Source: JBDSKH01 sp050245915
Lineage (GTDB): Bacteria > Actinomycetota > Actinomycetes > Actinomycetales > Microbacteriaceae
DNA length: 45,429 nt
NCBI GenBank assembly: GCA_050245915.1
Contig: JBFWWZ010000019.1
Coordinates: 1 to 45,429, forward strand
Direction: 5' to 3'
Shown: positions 15,746 through 24,020 of the stretch, piece after piece
How positions within the stretch are numbered: the stretch's first letter is position 1
Layout of the letters: each line of letters begins with the position of its first letter
Translations under genes and position numbers: made by a program
Notes under the pieces: model-generated
The model's database searches: none
Seen by the model: the letters and a program-made list of their open reading frames with translations, nothing else
Told to the model about the DNA's origin: nothing

Positions 15746-16992
15746 GAGGTCAGCCCCAGATGTGCGCGCGTGCGACGCATCGCGTCCGCCGTGAAGATGA
15801 TCGTCTTGCGCCCGGAGGCGGGTGCCGGCAGTGCCAGGAACGCGTCGATCGCCACCGGGATGTCGGGCTCGATCCTGTCGATCGGGATGCCCTGGTATGT
15901 GAGGTGCAGCGCCTGCTCGTGGGCCTTCGAGCCCGAGACGGTGTGCACCCGCTGGAGCCGGCGCAGATCGACGGGCCAGAAGTAGCCGGGGTCCCGCACG
16001 TCCGATCCCATGGCGACGAGCACCTGGTCGAGACCGGCGTCGAGCGCGTCGATGTTGAGCTGGTAGCTCGCCGGGTTCTGCACCAGCACGAACTCCACCT
16101 CCTGGCCGCGCACGGTCCGCACCTCGCCGCGGCCGAACACCGGTTCCAGCTGCGAGATCGTGCGGGCGGCGAGGCCGGCGTCGAAATCGGGGCCCAGGAT
16201 GACGCGGGCAGCACTCAGCGCGCCCGCCGCATCCACCGCGTAGTGCGCGCCACGCGCCGGCAGCGTGATCTCGGCGACCTCGCCGTCGAGCCGGATCTGC
16301 GCGCTCGTCCCCTCGACCGCCTCGACCACGACACCGTCGTCGAGCCGGGTGGGGGCGGTGCGGGCGTAGCCCAGGCCGCGCGGCTGAGCGGCCAGAACCT
16401 GCGCGGTCACGCCGAACCGCTCGACCGCGACCGCCGGGTCGAGACGCCCGGCGAGCTCGCCCAGCATCTCGTCATCGGCGTTGATCACCACGGTCTGCGT
16501 CGACCGCCGGGCGATCGCCTCGAGGTAGGCGAGCACCTGCTCGGAATTCCAGAACCTGTCGATCTGGTCGGTCATGACGTTCATCAGCACCACGACGCGG
16601 GGACTCAACCGCGGGGCGATCCGGGCGCCGTGAGCCTCATCCATCTCGAGGATCGCGATGTCCTCGGAGAGCCGGCCGGTGAGCGAGGCGCGCTCCAGGA
16701 CGGCGGAGGTCAGGCCCTGCTCGATGTTCGCCGTCGACGGGTTCGTGAAGACCTTCCGCCCGTGTGCGGTGACCACCGCGGTGAGCATCTTGGTCGTCGT
16801 GGACTTGCCGGAGGAACCGGTCACGATCACGAGGCCGCCCGGCAGCGAGCCGATCGCCTCCGCCAGGAAACCCGGCGCGATGCGGTTGACGACGAGACCC
16901 GGGAAGGCCGACCCTCCGCCGGGTTTGCGCAGACGCGCAGCCACACGCACCAGGCGACCGATCAGGATCGCCGGGGTGTGACGCGCGCCCAC
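15742..16992 (-). CDS. murT: MurT-like Mur ligase domain protein without zinc ribbon
   Basis: A 416-residue Mur ligase family protein matching MurT, the ATP-dependent subunit that acts on the D-Glu alpha-carboxyl of lipid II. The P-loop is TGSSGKSTTTK (58-68). Central-domain residues LEMDEAHGARI (115-125), VVLMNVMTDQIDRF and VINADDE (169-175), and the C-terminal DUF1727-like part are recognisable. The four-cysteine zinc ribbon that follows the NADD segment in other MurT proteins is replaced by a short cysteine-free stretch (residues about 195-225), and the protein has no cysteine at all. The usual ADGxDxSWxWD region is altered to SDVRDPGYFWPVD (330-342). The GTG start is 5 bases after the sigA stop, so it is probably transcribed with sigA. 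Confidence 0.88.
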   Translation of the reverse strand: MGARHTPAILIGRLVRVAARLRKPGGGSAFPGLVVNRIAPGFLAEAIGSLPGGLVIVTGSSGKSTTTKMLTAVVTAHGRKVFTNPSTANIEQGLTSAVLERASLTGRLSEDIAILEMDEAHGARIAPRLSPRVVVLMNVMTDQIDRFWNSEQVLAYLEAIARRSTQTVVINADDEMLGELAGRLDPAVAVERFGVTAQVLAAQPRGLGYARTAPTRLDDGVVVEAVEGTSAQIRLDGEVAEITLPARGAHYAVDAAGALSAARVILGPDFDAGLAARTISQLEPVFGRGEVRTVRGQEVEFVLVQNPASYQLNIDALDAGLDQVLVAMGSDVRDPGYFWPVDLRRLQRVHTVSGSKAHEQALHLTYQGIPIDRIEPDIPVAIDAFLALPAPASGRKTIIFTADAMRRTRAHLGLTS

Positions 16993-16997
16993 GCGAC

Positions 16998-18542
16998 CTA
17001 CTCGAGGTAGTCGCGCAGCGACTGCGACCGGGACGGGTGGCGCAGCTTCGCCATCGTCTTCGACTCGATCTGACGGATGCGCTCACGCGTGACGCCGAAG
17101 GTGTCGCCGATCTGGTCGAGGGTCTTCGGCATGCCGTCGCCGAGCCCGAAGCGCATGCGGATCACGCCCGCCTCCCGCTCGGACAGCGAGTCGAGCAGCG
17201 ACTCGAGCTGCTTCTGCAGCATCGTGAAGCCGACCGCGTCGGCCGGAACGACCGCCTCGGTGTCCTCGATGAGGTCGCCGAACTCGCTGTCGCCGTCTTC
17301 ACCGAGCGGGGTGTGCAGCGAGATCGGCTCACGGCCGTACTTCTGCACCTCGATGACCTTCTCGGGTGTCATGTCGAGCTCGCGGCTCAGCTCTTCGGGC
17401 GTGGGTTCGCGACCGAGGTCTTGCAGCATCTGGCGCTGCACGCGGGCGAGCTTGTTGATGACCTCCACCATGTGCACCGGGATGCGGATGGTGCGCGCCT
17501 GGTCGGCCATGGCGCGGGTGATCGCCTGACGGATCCACCAGGTGGCGTAGGTCGAGAACTTGAAGCCCTTGGTGTAGTCGAACTTCTCGACGGCGCGGAT
17601 GAGGCCGAGGTTGCCCTCCTGGATCAGATCCAGGAACTGCATGCCACGGCCGGTGTAGCGCTTGGCGAGCGAGACGACGAGCCGGAGGTTGGCGCCGAGC
17701 AGGTGGCTCTTGGCCCGCTGGCCGTCACGTGCGACCCAGCCGAGCTCGCGGCCCAGCTGCGACCGCTTCTCGGCGTCGGTCATGTGCGACAGCTTCTCTT
17801 CGGCGAACAGACCCGCCTCGATCCGCATCGCCAGCTCGACCTCTTCAGCCGCGTTGAGAAGCGCGACCTTGCCGATCTGCTTCAGGTAGTCCTTGACCGG
17901 GTCGGCGGTCGCACCGGTGATCGCGGCGGAGTACACCGGGACCTCGTCGTCATCGTCGGCTGCCGAGAGGCGGATGGCGCCGGTGGGCAGTTCCTCGACC
18001 GCGGAGTCGTCCTCGTCGTCGGAGTCGGCGTCCGCGTCCGCATCCGGGGTCGCGGGGGCGTCCTTGTCGTCGCCGTCGGCGACCGCCGTGTCGTCATCGG
18101 CTTCGACCACGTCCGTGTCGGTGTCGTCGTCCTCGACGTCGTCGACGTCCACGACATCGACGTCGTCGATCTCCACCTCGTCGTCATCGACCTCGTCGAT
18201 GTCCGCGCCTTTCGTGGGCGCGGCCTTGCTCGCGGCCTTGGCCGCGGCCGCCTTGGCAGCGGGAGCCTTCGCCGCCGACTTCGGGGCGGCCTTCGCCGCC
18301 GGCGCCGCGGTCTTCGCGGGCGCCTTCGCAGCGGGCGCGGCCTTGGTGGCCGTCGCAGTCTTGGCGGGAGTCTTCGTGGGGGTCTTCGTGGCGGACGTGG
18401 TCGCCGTCTCCTTCTTCTTCGCAGCCGCTGCCGGGGCGGCGGCCTTCGGTGCAGTTGCCTTCGCGGCGGTCTTGGCCCGCGTCGACGTGGCGCGGTCGTC
18501 CTTGACCGTGTCGCTCGCCTTCGTGGTGGATCGGGTGGGCAT
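16998..18542 (-). CDS. sigA: RNA polymerase primary sigma factor
   Basis: A 514-residue principal sigma factor (RpoD/HrdB/SigA). Region 1.2 starts at DPVKDYLKQIGKVALL. Regions 2.1-2.4 include GNLRLVVSLAKRYTGRGM, FLDLIQEGNLGL and FKFSTYATWWIRQAITRAM. Region 4.2 is FGVTRERIRQIE near the C-terminus. The first about 110 residues are a Lys/Ala/Pro/Thr-rich tract, followed by about 90 strongly acidic residues, giving a charge-polarised N-terminus longer than in enterobacterial sigma-70. The ATG at 18542 (MPTRSTTKASD) has GGAAGGGG six bases upstream; an in-frame ATG further upstream lacks this. The murT-gatD genes follow immediately. Confidence 0.97.
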   Translation of the reverse strand: MPTRSTTKASDTVKDDRATSTRAKTAAKATAPKAAAPAAAAKKKETATTSATKTPTKTPAKTATATKAAPAAKAPAKTAAPAAKAAPKSAAKAPAAKAAAAKAASKAAPTKGADIDEVDDDEVEIDDVDVVDVDDVEDDDTDTDVVEADDDTAVADGDDKDAPATPDADADADSDDEDDSAVEELPTGAIRLSAADDDDEVPVYSAAITGATADPVKDYLKQIGKVALLNAAEEVELAMRIEAGLFAEEKLSHMTDAEKRSQLGRELGWVARDGQRAKSHLLGANLRLVVSLAKRYTGRGMQFLDLIQEGNLGLIRAVEKFDYTKGFKFSTYATWWIRQAITRAMADQARTIRIPVHMVEVINKLARVQRQMLQDLGREPTPEELSRELDMTPEKVIEVQKYGREPISLHTPLGEDGDSEFGDLIEDTEAVVPADAVGFTMLQKQLESLLDSLSEREAGVIRMRFGLGDGMPKTLDQIGDTFGVTRERIRQIESKTMAKLRHPSRSQSLRDYLE

Positions 18543-18651
18543 TCGTACCCCTTCCGGGAACGGCCAGGTCTGGGCATTACTAAGACCCATGTCAAGTCCC
18601 CCGCGACGCCGGAGCATCGAGATCGGGGACCAGACAGGGTCCTGAATATTG

Positions 18652-18657
18652 ATTATC
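18652..18657 (-). promoter_or_regulatory. Candidate -10 element GATAAT of sigA
   Basis: In the 141-base gap upstream of sigA the minus strand has CGATAATC, the best -10 match. It predicts a leader of about 100 bases. A GGGAAC lies 16 bases upstream of it and could be read as an alternative-sigma -35. A TTGACA closer to the gene has no -10 at the right distance. Confidence 0.35.
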
Positions 18658-18683
18658 GCACAGTCCGGAGGACGTTCCCGCCG

Positions 18684-20012
18684 TCACCGCCCGGCTGCCG
18701 AAGGGCCCCGCCTGCGCCGGGACCTGAAGAGTGCAACCCACAGGGGGGCGATCTGTATTCCCTCCAGCTCGAACATCCGTCGGCGGGTGCGCTGACGCGC
18801 GACGAGCAGACCGACTACGCCGACGGCGATCACGCCGACCGGCACCAGGAAGCCCAGCCGGAACGCGTCGAGGGAGTACAGCGCGGCGCCTGCTCCCTGC
18901 GCGGAACGTACCGCGTCGATGACGACGCCGATGAAGAACACCGACACGAAGCCCCCGAGGAAGCCGCCCGAGTTGACGAATCCAGACGCGGAGCCGAGTG
19001 CGTGCGAAGGATTGAACGTGCGCGCAACGTCGAAGCCCACCAGGGAACCGGGCCCGCCCATCCCGATCGCGAAGTACAGCGCGCACACCAGCCCCAGCGG
19101 CGGCGCCGACGGCCACAGGATGACGGCGAGCCAGATCACGACGATGATCGCCACCACGGCCAGCACCAGGTTGCTGCGACGCAACGGGAACCGTGCCATG
19201 AGGTAGCCGATCACCGGTCCAGCGACGACGTTGCCGACGACGAGGAGCGAGAAGATGCCGGCTGCCTGCGAGACCTCGAGTCCCAGCCCCGCGGTCAGGA
19301 ATGGGTAACCCCACATCAGCCCCATCACCGTCGGCGCCGTGCCGCCCACCCAGTGCACCCAGAAACCCAGCTGCGTCCCCGGCCGCCGGATCGCGGTGCC
19401 CAGGTGCCGGAACGGACCGCCCACCGGCACCGGACTGGTCGCGGCCGGAGGCTCTCCGCGCCGCACGAGGGCGAGCGCGACCACGGCCGCCAGCACCGAG
19501 AAGCCGCTCGCGACGAGCAGAGCGGGCTGCCAGGCCGTCGCGTGCAGCAGGACGGCGAACGGGACTGTGGCGATGATCTGGCCGAACTGCCCGAGAGTCC
19601 CGACCCACTGAGCGAGCTGCGGCAGCACGCGACCCCCGAACCAGTTGGGCAGCAGCCGGATCACCGAGACGAACGTGAGGGCGTCGCCGACACCCACCAG
19701 GATGCGGGCCACCACGGCCCAGCCGAACGCCGGCGCGAGCGCCAGCACCAGCTGACCCCCGGCCATGATGATCGCCCCCGCGACGATCAGGACGCGCGGG
19801 CCGATCCGGTCGGCGAGTACACCCACCGGGATCTGCAGCACCGCATAGACGATGATCTGCACGACCGCCACCGTGGAGATGGTGGCTGCGGTGACGTCGA
19901 AACGCGCTGTGGCATCCACCCCCAGCACCCCGAAGGAGGTGCGCTGCGTCACGCCGACGATGTACGCGAACACCGCGCCGCCGAAGACGACCCAGGAGCG
20001 CGCGGAGTTCAC
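18684..20012 (-). CDS. MFS transporter
   Basis: A 442-residue major facilitator with about 12 hydrophobic segments. The loop 2-3 signature is VGVLADRIGPRVLI, and the second half repeats it as YLMARFPLRRSN. The first helix contains VGVTQRTSFGVLG. The cytoplasmic C-terminus is very basic (FRSRRRRGPSAAGR). The substrate cannot be predicted. The GTG start at 20012 is supported by TAGCCT exactly six bases upstream; that hexamer overlaps the stop codon of the upstream PAC2 gene. The gene can thus be read from its own promoter as well as by read-through. An ATG five bases upstream is followed at once by a stop. Confidence 0.9.
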   Translation of the reverse strand: MNSARSWVVFGGAVFAYIVGVTQRTSFGVLGVDATARFDVTAATISTVAVVQIIVYAVLQIPVGVLADRIGPRVLIVAGAIIMAGGQLVLALAPAFGWAVVARILVGVGDALTFVSVIRLLPNWFGGRVLPQLAQWVGTLGQFGQIIATVPFAVLLHATAWQPALLVASGFSVLAAVVALALVRRGEPPAATSPVPVGGPFRHLGTAIRRPGTQLGFWVHWVGGTAPTVMGLMWGYPFLTAGLGLEVSQAAGIFSLLVVGNVVAGPVIGYLMARFPLRRSNLVLAVVAIIVVIWLAVILWPSAPPLGLVCALYFAIGMGGPGSLVGFDVARTFNPSHALGSASGFVNSGGFLGGFVSVFFIGVVIDAVRSAQGAGAALYSLDAFRLGFLVPVGVIAVGVVGLLVARQRTRRRMFELEGIQIAPLWVALFRSRRRRGPSAAGR

Positions 20013-20018
20013 CGCATC

Positions 20019-20024
20019 AGGCTA
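20019..20024 (-). promoter_or_regulatory. -10 element TAGCCT of the MFS gene (leaderless)
   Basis: The hexamer lies six bases before the GTG start and includes the TAG stop of the PAC2 gene. Confidence 0.55.
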
Positions 20025-20933
20025 CGGCTGGTCGCCCGACCGCTCGGCGAGGAAGCGTTCCAGCTCGGCAGCGATCGCGTCGCCGCGCGGGAGCTCGCCG
20101 TCGTCATCGACCAGGGGCGAGGGGAGCGCGTTCTCCTCCATGTAGGAGTCGTGGCGCTCCTCGAGACTGCCGACCAGACGCTGCAGCTCGGCGTTCTTCT
20201 GCACCTGGTCTTCGACCTTCTGCAGGAACTCGCGGTTCTCCTCGCGCAGCGAATCGGTCGGGAAGATCAGCCCGGTCGCGGCGCTGATGCTCTCGAGGGC
20301 GCTGACCGCCGCCATCGGGTACTCCGTGTCGGAGAGGTAGTGCGGGATGAGCAGCACGAACCCGGCCGTCGGGTGTCCCGCCTCCGCCAGCCGGTACTCG
20401 AGCAGGTGAAGGGCATTGGTCGGCACCTGGGTGCGCGGGCGCCAGATCGACATCGACTCGATCAGCTCGGTGCGGTTGCCGCTCACCGTCACGCCGATCG
20501 GGCGGGTGTGCGGCGTCGGCATCGGGATGGCGTGGACCCAGGTGGTGTCTTTCACCTCGTACCGCTCCACCAGCTGCAGCACGGCCTGGGTGAAGCGCTC
20601 CCACTGGAAGTCGGGCTCGAAACCGGTGAGCAGCAGGAACGGCTGACCGAGTTCGTCTTTCGCCAGGTAGAGCGACAGCTTCGCGGGCTGGTAGTCCGTC
20701 AGGTGGTCGTGCTCGAAGTACATGGTGGGGCGGCGGGCGCGGTAGTCGAGCAGCGCATCGGTGTCGAACTGCACGATCTCCCGCACTTCGAGCGTGTCGA
20801 GCAGGTGCTGACTGAACTGGGTCACGGCGGCGCCGGCATCGGAGAACCCGGTGAGTCCGGCGACGAGGTGCAGCCCGCGCGGCACGGACGTTCCGTCGAT
20901 CGAGAGATCGTAGAGACTGTCGGGGTCGCGCAT
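20022..20933 (-). CDS. PAC2 family protein
   Basis: A 303-residue protein of the PAC2 (proteasome-assembly-chaperone-like) family, conserved in actinobacteria (M. tuberculosis Rv2714 has this fold). The characteristic N-terminal region reads LHLVAGLTGFSDAGAAVTQFSQHLLDTL. Later segments include MPTPHTRPIGVTVSGNR and VPTNALHLLEYRLAEAG. A Glu-rich helix (REENREFLQKVEDQVQKNAE) near the C-terminus may be a coiled coil. The family has chaperone-like folds, but the actinobacterial function is unclear, and no proteasome gene is visible here. The ATG at 20933 follows TAAAAT by six bases. Confidence 0.9.
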   Translation of the reverse strand: MRDPDSLYDLSIDGTSVPRGLHLVAGLTGFSDAGAAVTQFSQHLLDTLEVREIVQFDTDALLDYRARRPTMYFEHDHLTDYQPAKLSLYLAKDELGQPFLLLTGFEPDFQWERFTQAVLQLVERYEVKDTTWVHAIPMPTPHTRPIGVTVSGNRTELIESMSIWRPRTQVPTNALHLLEYRLAEAGHPTAGFVLLIPHYLSDTEYPMAAVSALESISAATGLIFPTDSLREENREFLQKVEDQVQKNAELQRLVGSLEERHDSYMEENALPSPLVDDDGELPRGDAIAAELERFLAERSGDQP

Positions 20934-20939
20934 GCGTCG

Positions 20940-20945
20940 ATTTTA
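20940..20945 (-). promoter_or_regulatory. -10 element TAAAAT of the PAC2 gene (leaderless)
   Basis: TAAAAT is six bases before the ATG and is the closest match to TATAAT among these elements. Confidence 0.6.
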
Positions 20946-21010
20946 TGGCGGCTCAGAGCCGGGACGCCGGATGAGGCAGCCCGGTGACGGACGCTCAGAG
21001 CGAACAGCCG

Positions 21011-21016
21011 TACGCT
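21011..21016 (+). promoter_or_regulatory. -10 element TACGCT of pepA (leaderless)
   Basis: TACGCT is six bases before the ATG at 21023. It supports that start over the in-frame GTG at 20984. Confidence 0.6.
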
Positions 21017-21022
21017 GGCGGC

Positions 21023-22516
21023 ATGGCCGTGCCGACGCTCGCGATCTCCCGTTCCGCACCGACCCGGGCCGCGGCGGAGGTGCTCGTGCTCGGCGTCCTG
21101 AAGTCCGACGACGGACCGCGGCTCACCATCGCCGATCCCGCGTTCGCGCCGATCGAGGCGGCTCTGACCCAGATCGGGATGTCGGGGGCGGCCGACGAGG
21201 TGCGTCGCCTCCCCGCGCTGGGTGACGGCGGCATCCCGATCGCCCTGGTGGGACTCGGAACCGGGGCACCCGACCGGGACGCCCTGCGCTACGCGGCCGG
21301 GTCGGCCGCACGGCAGCTGACCGGCATCGACCGGCTTGCGCTGGCACTCCCGGTGACCTCCGCCGAGGATGCGGCGGCCGTCCTCGAGGGCGCCGCGATC
21401 GGCGCCTACGCCTACACCGGCTACCGGGTCGGGTCGCTCGGCACCACGAAGACCCCCGCCGATGAGATCACCGTGCATCTGCCCGGGGACCTCGAGGCCG
21501 ACGACGCCTCGCTCATCGAGCGTGCGGCAGCGGTGGCGACCGCCGTCCACACGGTGCGGGACCTCGTCAGCACCCCCGCCTCCGACCTCTACCCAGAGAC
21601 CCTCGCCGCGGCGGCCGCCGACCTCTCGGGCGGGCTCCCGGTCGAGGTGGAGATCCTCGACGAGCACGCGCTCGCGGAGGGCGGCTACGGAGGGATCCTG
21701 GGCGTCGGCGCGGGTTCGGCCCGCCCGCCCCGCCTCGTCACCCTCCGGTACGCCCCGGAGGGCGCCGAGCGCCACCTCTCCCTGGTCGGGAAGGGCATCA
21801 CGTTCGACACCGGCGGCCTGCAGGTCAAGCCCGCCGCGTCGATGCTCAACATGAAGTACGACATGACCGGCGCCGTCACCGTCATGGCCGTGCTGCTGGC
21901 GGTCGCCCGGCTCGGCCTGCCGATCCGTGTCACGGCGCGGATGTGCATCGCCGAGAACATGGTGTCGGGAACCGCGATGCGGCCGAACGACGTGCTCCGC
22001 ATCCGCGGCGGGTCGACCGTCGAGGTGCTGAACACCGACGCCGAAGGCCGGCTCGTGCTGGCCGACGGCCTCGTCGACGCCTCCGCGGAATCCCCGGACG
22101 TGCTCATCGACGTGGCGACCCTGACCGGGGCCGCGCGCACCGCACTGGGCGAGCGCTACATCCCGGTCATGGGCGACGAGCAGCTCGCCGCGCGGATCAC
22201 GGAGGTGGGCGCCGGTGTCGGTGAGACGTTCTGGCACATGCCGATGCCGCCCGAGCTGCGCACGCTGCTCGACAGTGACATCGCCGACATCGCCAACGGC
22301 CGCCCCGCCCAGCCGGTCGGCGGGATGCTGGTGGCCGCGCACTTCCTCAAGCACTTCGTCGGCCAGGGCGACACGGGCCCCGGCGTATGGGCGCACCTCG
22401 ACATCGCCGGACCCGCGAACAATCCCGGTTCGGGCTGGGGCATGACCCCGAAGGGGCCCACCGGCATCACCGTGCGAACGCTCATCGCTCTCGCAGAAGT
22501 CTTGACGCGACCGTAG
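21023..22516 (+). CDS. pepA: Leucyl aminopeptidase (M17 family)
   Basis: A 497-residue cytosolic M17 aminopeptidase that removes N-terminal residues from peptides using two metal ions. The signature NTDAEGRL is at residues 337-344. The metal-binding GKGITFDTGG starts near residue 256, with KYDMTGA following, and the C-terminal region has the DIAGPANNPGSGWG-type motif. The starting ATG at 21023 (MAVPTLAISRS) gives a standard length and has a -10 hexamer six bases before it; the longer GTG start at 20984 adds 13 unconserved-looking residues. In M. tuberculosis the equivalent pepB also precedes the lipoate/E2 cluster. Confidence 0.94.
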   Translation: MAVPTLAISRSAPTRAAAEVLVLGVLKSDDGPRLTIADPAFAPIEAALTQIGMSGAADEVRRLPALGDGGIPIALVGLGTGAPDRDALRYAAGSAARQLTGIDRLALALPVTSAEDAAAVLEGAAIGAYAYTGYRVGSLGTTKTPADEITVHLPGDLEADDASLIERAAAVATAVHTVRDLVSTPASDLYPETLAAAAADLSGGLPVEVEILDEHALAEGGYGGILGVGAGSARPPRLVTLRYAPEGAERHLSLVGKGITFDTGGLQVKPAASMLNMKYDMTGAVTVMAVLLAVARLGLPIRVTARMCIAENMVSGTAMRPNDVLRIRGGSTVEVLNTDAEGRLVLADGLVDASAESPDVLIDVATLTGAARTALGERYIPVMGDEQLAARITEVGAGVGETFWHMPMPPELRTLLDSDIADIANGRPAQPVGGMLVAAHFLKHFVGQGDTGPGVWAHLDIAGPANNPGSGWGMTPKGPTGITVRTLIALAEVLTRP

Positions 22517-22522
22517 TAGGGT
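22517..22522 (+). promoter_or_regulatory. Candidate -10 element TAGGGT of lpdA
   Basis: TAGGGT directly follows the pepA stop and predicts a leader of about 60 bases before lpdA. No convincing -35 is at 17 bases; a TTGACG at 22503 is too close. Confidence 0.35.
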
Positions 22523-22588
22523 CGTGGGGGCGCTGCGCACCACCCCTGAGGCGGCGCCGGACCATGCAATCGCACAAGGAGTCGCCGG

Positions 22589-23962
22589 GTGTCCGAGCAG
22601 AACTTTGACCTTGTCGTGCTGGGTGCAGGAAGCGGCGGTTACGCCGCCGCTCTGCGCGCGAGCCAGCTCGGCCTGACCGTTGGTCTCATCGAGAAGGGGA
22701 AGGTCGGCGGCACCTGTCTGCACGTCGGCTGCATCCCCACCAAGGCGCTGCTGCATGCCGCCGAGGTCGCCGACGTCACCCGCGAGGCCGCCAAGTACGG
22801 CGTGACCGCGCAGTTCAACGGCATCGACATCGCCGCCGTCACCACGTACCGCGAAGAGATCGTGGCGAGCAAGTGGAAGGGCCTGCAGGGCCTGATCAAG
22901 GCGCGCGGCATCACCACCATCGAGGGCGAGGGACGTCTCACCTCCCCCACCACCGTTCAGGTGGGCGACGTCACCGTCACGGGTAAGAACATCGTCCTCG
23001 CGACCGGCTCGTACTCGCGTTCGCTCCCGGGTCTCGAGATCGGCGGCCGGGTCATCACCTCGGAGCAGGCTCTCGCCCTCCCGTTCGTCCCGCGCAAGGT
23101 CGTCGTGCTCGGCGGCGGAGTCATCGGCGTCGAGTTCTCAAGCGTCTGGCGTTCCTGGGGCGCCGAGGTCACCATCGTCGAGGCACTGCCGCACCTGGTC
23201 CCCAACGAGGACGAGTCGGTCAGCAAGCAGTTCGAGCGCGCGTTCCGCAAGCGCGGCATCGAGTTCAAGCTGGGCGTCAAGTTCCAGAGCGTCGCGCAGA
23301 CCGACGCGGGCGTGGTCGTGACCCTCGAGAACGGCGAGACCGTCGACGGCGACCTGCTGCTCGTGGCCGTCGGCCGCGGCCCGTCGACCGCCGGACTCGG
23401 GTACGAAGAGGTCGGCGTGACCATGGATCGCGGCTTCGTTCTGACCGACGAGCGCCTGCGGACCAACATCCCCGGAGTCTGGGCCGTCGGCGACATCGTG
23501 CCGGGCCTGCAGCTGGCGCACCGCGGCTTCCAGCAGGGCATCTTCGTCGCCGAGGAGATCGCGGGACTCAACCCGGTCGTCGTCGCCGACGTCAACATCC
23601 CGAAGGTCACCTACTCCGACCCCGAGGTCGCGTCGGTCGGCCTCACCGAGGCGAAGGCCGTCGAGCAGTACGGTGCGGATGCCGTGACCAGCTTCGACTA
23701 CAACCTTGCGGGCAACGGCAAGAGCCACATCATCGGCACCTCCGGTTCCGTGAAGGTGGTCCGGGTGAAGGACGGCCCCGTCGTCGGCGTGCACATGATC
23801 GGCGCCCGCGTGGGCGAGCTGATCGGCGAGGCGCAGCTGGCGGTGAACTGGGAGGCGTACCCCGAGGACATCGCCCCGTTCATCCACGCGCACCCGACGC
23901 AGAACGAGGCACTGGGCGAGGCATTCCTGGCAATCGCCGGGAAGCCGCTGCACGCGGTCTGA
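22589..23962 (+). CDS. lpdA: Dihydrolipoamide dehydrogenase (E3)
   Basis: A 457-residue FAD-dependent disulphide oxidoreductase that re-oxidises the lipoyl groups of 2-oxoacid dehydrogenase complexes and yields NADH. FAD-binding LGAGSGGYAAALRA (11-24) is followed by the redox pair GGTCLHVGCIP (C43, C48). The NAD-binding motif is VLGGGVIGVEFSS. The C-terminal active-site base motif is HAHPTQNEALGE. The GTG start has AAGGAG seven bases upstream (22576-22581). It is followed by the E2 gene, so E3, E2 and the two lipoate-attaching enzymes lie together. Confidence 0.97.
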   Translation: MSEQNFDLVVLGAGSGGYAAALRASQLGLTVGLIEKGKVGGTCLHVGCIPTKALLHAAEVADVTREAAKYGVTAQFNGIDIAAVTTYREEIVASKWKGLQGLIKARGITTIEGEGRLTSPTTVQVGDVTVTGKNIVLATGSYSRSLPGLEIGGRVITSEQALALPFVPRKVVVLGGGVIGVEFSSVWRSWGAEVTIVEALPHLVPNEDESVSKQFERAFRKRGIEFKLGVKFQSVAQTDAGVVVTLENGETVDGDLLLVAVGRGPSTAGLGYEEVGVTMDRGFVLTDERLRTNIPGVWAVGDIVPGLQLAHRGFQQGIFVAEEIAGLNPVVVADVNIPKVTYSDPEVASVGLTEAKAVEQYGADAVTSFDYNLAGNGKSHIIGTSGSVKVVRVKDGPVVGVHMIGARVGELIGEAQLAVNWEAYPEDIAPFIHAHPTQNEALGEAFLAIAGKPLHAV

Positions 23963-23983
23963 CCGCGCGCCGCACCTCGCACC

Positions 23984-23989
23984 TAAACT
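23984..23989 (+). promoter_or_regulatory. Candidate -10 element TAAACT of the E2 gene
   Basis: It lies in the 58-base gap after lpdA. The predicted leader is about 25 bases and contains a TAAGGAG ribosome site (24006-24012). Confidence 0.4.
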
Positions 23990-24020
23990 GGAACGTGAAA
24001 CCCGCTAAGGAGCATCACCG

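Noticed and set aside
18543..18617. An earlier in-frame ATG for sigA
   Set aside because: It adds 25 residues without similarity and lacks a ribosome site, while the ATG at 18542 has GGAAGGGG.
17037..20987. A 1316-codon plus-strand open frame across sigA, MFS and PAC2
   Set aside because: It is antisense to three well-supported genes, is mostly Arg/Gly/Asp/His-rich, and has no family motif. Such frames arise from the GC-rich third positions on the other strand.
22564..22608. A 14-codon leader peptide before lpdA
   Set aside because: It overlaps the lpdA start and ribosome site, encodes nothing characteristic of a leader peptide, and has no ribosome site of its own.
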